In this document: positions 61,331 through 64,000 of the stretch, piece by piece
Position numbering within the stretch: position 1 is the stretch's first letter
Layout: each line of letters begins with the position of its first letter
NCBI RefSeq assembly: GCF_018399035.1
Contig: NZ_CP073760.1
Span: 4,220,001-4,284,000 of the forward strand
DNA length: 64,000 bases
From: Thiocapsa sp.
GTDB taxonomy: Bacteria > Pseudomonadota > Gammaproteobacteria > Chromatiales > Chromatiaceae
Direction: 5' to 3'
Notes under the pieces: generated by a model
Database searches by the model: none
Seen by the model: the letters and a program-made list of their open reading frames with translations, nothing else
What the model was told of the DNA's origin: nothing
Made by a program: the position numbers and the translations under genes

Positions 61331-62163
61331 GTGTATCCATCTGCGCCGTGATCGCGGTCCGCAACGAAGCCCCTTATCTGGAATATCTGCTCCCGCATCT
61401 CGCGGCTCAGGACATCGACGTGGCCGTGCTCGATCATGGATCGGAGGATGCCACGCGAACACTCTTGGAAGAACATCGCGGCGACCCGGTCACCCGGATC
61501 GAGCAACTGCCCTATCGGGGCACCTTCGCGCTCGAGGAGCAGCTCACCGCGAAGCGTCTGCTCATCGGCACCCTCACGCAGGATTGGATCATCCACCTCG
61601 ACGCCGACGAGATCCTCGAGCATCGTAATCCCGGTTCGTCACTACGTGCCGCCATCGAGGAGGCCCAGGGGTTCGGCGCGAACGTCGTCAATTTCGAGGA
61701 GTTCACCTTCATCCCGGAGCCAAACGCCGACTACAGCGGACGCGACTACTATGCCGAGATGCACCGCTATTATTTCTTCGAGAGATGGAAGAATTGGTTG
61801 CATCGTGCCTGGCGCCGCGATGCCGGCCTCGACAATACCGCCCTCGGTGGTCATGTGCTGAGCGGCGAGCACATTCGGATGTGTCCCTATACGCATGTCA
61901 TGAGACATTATATTGCCCTCAGCCAATCGCATATCTGGCGCAAGTACCTGACGCGGAGCTTTGCGGAGGCGGAGGTTGCGCGCGGATGGCATCGCGATCG
62001 TGTTCGCATGACGCGCGAGGCCCTGCAACTGCCGACGGATGACCCCTGCATCAAGACGCTCGGTACTGGGGGCAACGAGTGTCTTTGCCGCGCCGCGCCC
62101 GTCACATCGCATTATTGGCACTGGCCGCGCGAGCGTGCCGAGGCAACAGGAGTCCAAGAGTGA
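61327..62163 (+). CDS. Family 2-type glycosyltransferase (glycan operon gene 4)
   Basis: 278 residues. SICAVIAVRNEAPYLEYLLPHL, VAVLDHGSEDATRTLL and the metal-binding IHLDADEILEH (D-x-D) define a GT2 enzyme. The C-terminal half has HRYYFFERWKNWLHRAWRR, typical of glycosyltransferases acting on surface glycans. The last base of its stop codon is the first base of the sulfatase ATG. Confidence 0.87.
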   Translation: MSVSICAVIAVRNEAPYLEYLLPHLAAQDIDVAVLDHGSEDATRTLLEEHRGDPVTRIEQLPYRGTFALEEQLTAKRLLIGTLTQDWIIHLDADEILEHRNPGSSLRAAIEEAQGFGANVVNFEEFTFIPEPNADYSGRDYYAEMHRYYFFERWKNWLHRAWRRDAGLDNTALGGHVLSGEHIRMCPYTHVMRHYIALSQSHIWRKYLTRSFAEAEVARGWHRDRVRMTREALQLPTDDPCIKTLGTGGNECLCRAAPVTSHYWHWPRERAEATGVQE

Positions 62164-64000
62164 TGGTGTTCTGCGCAGGCCGATCGTTGCGGGGACTCAT
62201 GGGCGTGATGTTGCTCGTCGCGCTGTGGATGCTCGTGAGCCTCGACGACGCACGAGCCGATGGCGAGCGCCCGCCGAACCTGCTGCTCTTGGTGCTCGAC
62301 GACCTGGGCTACAACGACCTCGGTTTGCACGGTAATCCGCTCGTCACCACGCCGAATATCGACCGATTCGCGCACCAAGGTGTCCATTTCACACGTCACT
62401 ATTCGACCGACAGCACCTGCGCGCCGACACGCGCATCGTTGTTGACCGGACGACACCCGGCCAAGCTGGGATTTACTCCGGACGGAAGAGGTCTTTCACC
62501 TCAGACGCAGGCATTGCCGCGCGTACTCAAAGCCATGGGCTATCGCACGCACCATATCGGTAAGTGGCACATCGGTCATACGACCCGAAACGCCTGGCCG
62601 GACGCCGTCGGTTTCGATCGCTGGTTCGGCTTTCTGAACCAGTGGTTGCTGGGAGGAGGCTACCAGTATCCCATGCTCGCCTCCGACTACACGGAACCCA
62701 CCTATCTGGATCCCTGGCTGTCACTCGATGGAGGGCCGGCGCGTCAGTATTCGGGCCATCTAACCGAGATCCTGGCTGACCACACGTCGCGTTTGGTTCA
62801 CCAGTTGAAAGGCGACACGCCCTGGTTCATCAATCATTGGTTTTTCACACCCCATGGGCCGTTCGAGCCGGCACCCCACTATCTCCAGCTTCACGGCGAT
62901 ACCCCGGAGGGACGCTATCTCGCCATGCTGCACATGGCCGATGACGCCATTGGACAAATCCTCCAGGCGCTGGATCAGAGCGGTCAGGCTGAGAATACAC
63001 TGGTCATCGTCCTAAGCGACAACGGCGGGGCTAATGCGAGCAGCAACCTGCCTTTCTTCGGCCGAAAGGTTCAGTATTACGAGGGCGGTGTGCGTACTCC
63101 CCTGCTTGTGCGATGGCCCGGGCATTATCCGAACAGGACCATCGACGCCATTGTGTCGACAATGGATCTCATGCCGAGCATTCTCGATGCCATCCAACAG
63201 CCGATCGGCAACCTATTCGACGGGATCAGCTTGCATCGGCTGATGACGGGCGAAGAAAACAGGTTGCCGTCGCGTCAACTGATATGGGCGCGCGGCGACG
63301 GCTTCAGCGTGCTGAGCACGGACGGGCGCTGGAGACTCGTCAAGCAAGCGCCGCTGCCGATCGCGGGGCAGCTCGAAGCAATCCATGCCCTGAACGATTT
63401 GCTTTCTGATCCGACCGGCAGCACAAATGTCATCGAGCAGTACCCGGACGTGGCTACCCGCCTCGCCGACGACTATCGCGAGTGGATACGCGAGGCAAGA
63501 CGTATCCGGTTGATTCAGGAAAAGAATTCGGAGAGCACCGCGCATCTCGAAGGCGACGACTTTCAGCGCTCCCCTGGTTTTGGCGGCTATACCTTCGCGA
63601 CTCGCTTATCGCCCTTGGCGGCGGGCATCGCCGAAGATCAAACCATCGCCGAACAACCAGGCATCTGGAGCATCACCCATGATGCGACTGCAGATGAGCT
63701 CATAAGCCGTCTCGGCGGTTTAGAAATCCGCGTCGCGATGCCCCCAAGCGCGCACTGCCGCTCCGTGTTGCTATCCGCGGACTTCAAGCGGCGCATTACC
63801 AACTGGGAAACCAACCAGGATGCGTATCGTGTCGAGGTCTATCTCGATGGCAAACGCATGGCTCTTGTTTCGGGTGAAGGTCAGATCATCCCGGATCAGC
63901 CCTTGGAGGCGCCGACGCATTTGGGTGGATCGGGATCAGTGGATTGTTACGCCATGGGGCCATGCGCGATGACTGAGATCTACAACGCGCGGGTCGATCG
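62163..64000 (+). CDS. Type I sulfatase with N-terminal signal/anchor (3' partial)
   Basis: At least 612 residues, open to the window edge. A hydrophobic N-terminus (LMGVMLLVALWMLVSL) directs export. NLLLLVLDDLGYNDLG gives the metal-binding acidic pair. STCAPTRASLLTGRHP contains the C-x-P-x-R formylglycine motif with Cys86. GKWHIGH and LVIVLSDNGGA are further active-site blocks. After about residue 460 a beta-rich region (GYTFATRLSPLAAG onward) resembles a LamG-like carbohydrate-binding module. It removes sulfate esters from glycans or lipids and needs a formylglycine-generating or anSME maturase, not seen here. Confidence 0.9.
   Translation, partial: MVFCAGRSLRGLMGVMLLVALWMLVSLDDARADGERPPNLLLLVLDDLGYNDLGLHGNPLVTTPNIDRFAHQGVHFTRHYSTDSTCAPTRASLLTGRHPAKLGFTPDGRGLSPQTQALPRVLKAMGYRTHHIGKWHIGHTTRNAWPDAVGFDRWFGFLNQWLLGGGYQYPMLASDYTEPTYLDPWLSLDGGPARQYSGHLTEILADHTSRLVHQLKGDTPWFINHWFFTPHGPFEPAPHYLQLHGDTPEGRYLAMLHMADDAIGQILQALDQSGQAENTLVIVLSDNGGANASSNLPFFGRKVQYYEGGVRTPLLVRWPGHYPNRTIDAIVSTMDLMPSILDAIQQPIGNLFDGISLHRLMTGEENRLPSRQLIWARGDGFSVLSTDGRWRLVKQAPLPIAGQLEAIHALNDLLSDPTGSTNVIEQYPDVATRLADDYREWIREARRIRLIQEKNSESTAHLEGDDFQRSPGFGGYTFATRLSPLAAGIAEDQTIAEQPGIWSITHDATADELISRLGGLEIRVAMPPSAHCRSVLLSADFKRRITNWETNQDAYRVEVYLDGKRMALVSGEGQIIPDQPLEAPTHLGGSGSVDCYAMGPCAMTEIYNARVD

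Noticed and set aside
1-64000. tRNA, rRNA and riboswitch genes
   Set aside because: None recognised by eye on either strand; a tRNAscan/Rfam run would be needed to exclude short ones.

Overview
The window looks like chromosomal DNA from a GC-rich gammaproteobacterium, most likely a purple sulfur bacterium of the Chromatiaceae (Thiocapsa/Allochromatium-like). The reasons are the Pseudomonas-like order gshB-tonB-yqgE-ruvX-pyrR-pyrB-pyrC', the pairing of waaA with hldE, and very dense families of dispersed palindromic repeats. This placement is inference; no rRNA or tRNA gene was recognised.

Layout. 1-5.7 kb: the tail of a KefB-type antiporter, a Pcm-family methyltransferase, a rhodanese, an isochorismatase-fold hydrolase, and the LPS-core genes waaA and hldE. 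5.7-8.5 kb: a compound MITE-like repeat, IS110 copy 1 (frameshifted) and a broken nuclease-like gene. 8.5-16.8 kb: pyrC'-pyrB-pyrR, ruvX, yqgE, tonB, apbE and gshB, with a coiled-coil membrane gene inserted. 16.8-19.7 kb: a PilG-like response regulator and a ChpA-like protein cut off by a mobile-element remnant. 19.7-24.8 kb: a graveyard of repeats, gene fragments, a toxin whose antitoxin is frameshifted, and intact IS110 copy 2. 24.8-30.7 kb: a defence-like operon (DUF3696 ATPase, a TOPRIM-like protein split by a transposon, DUF262 protein). 30.8-36.8 kb: a second copy of the repeat graveyard, rsmE, a DUF423 gene, an ISAs1 element, gmhA and IS3 debris. 36.8-37.9 kb: a secreted protein with dockerin-like repeats. 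38.7-54.4 kb: a large biosynthetic locus. 55-58.8 kb: exported proteins and a parvulin. 58.9-64 kb: a glycan operon (glycosyltransferases, methyltransferase, pyruvyl transferase, sulfatase) running off the right edge.

Two systems stand out. First, the IS110 elements carry, upstream of the transposase, four short guides in the order expected for a bridge RNA: left target, right target, left donor, right donor. They match the palindromic repeat that both copies have entered and the element's own ends, and empty copies of the same target occur elsewhere in the window. Second, the 38.7-54.4 kb locus combines an acyl carrier protein, a FabF-like ketosynthase, a StlD/DarB-type ketosynthase, a hotdog dehydratase and a MacAB-type exporter with a tightly overlapping opposite-strand operon of two sulfotransferases, a UGT-type glycosyltransferase, a methyltransferase and two dehydrogenases/epimerases. 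I infer an exported, probably sulfated and glycosylated lipid of the alkylresorcinol/cyclohexanedione type; the product is unknown.

Gene decay is frequent: frameshifts in the nuclease-like gene, the antitoxin, IS110 copy 1 and the transposase inside the defence operon, plus insertional truncation of chpA and of a DUF6883 gene. Several indels lie in C or G runs, so sequencing or assembly error should be excluded for those.
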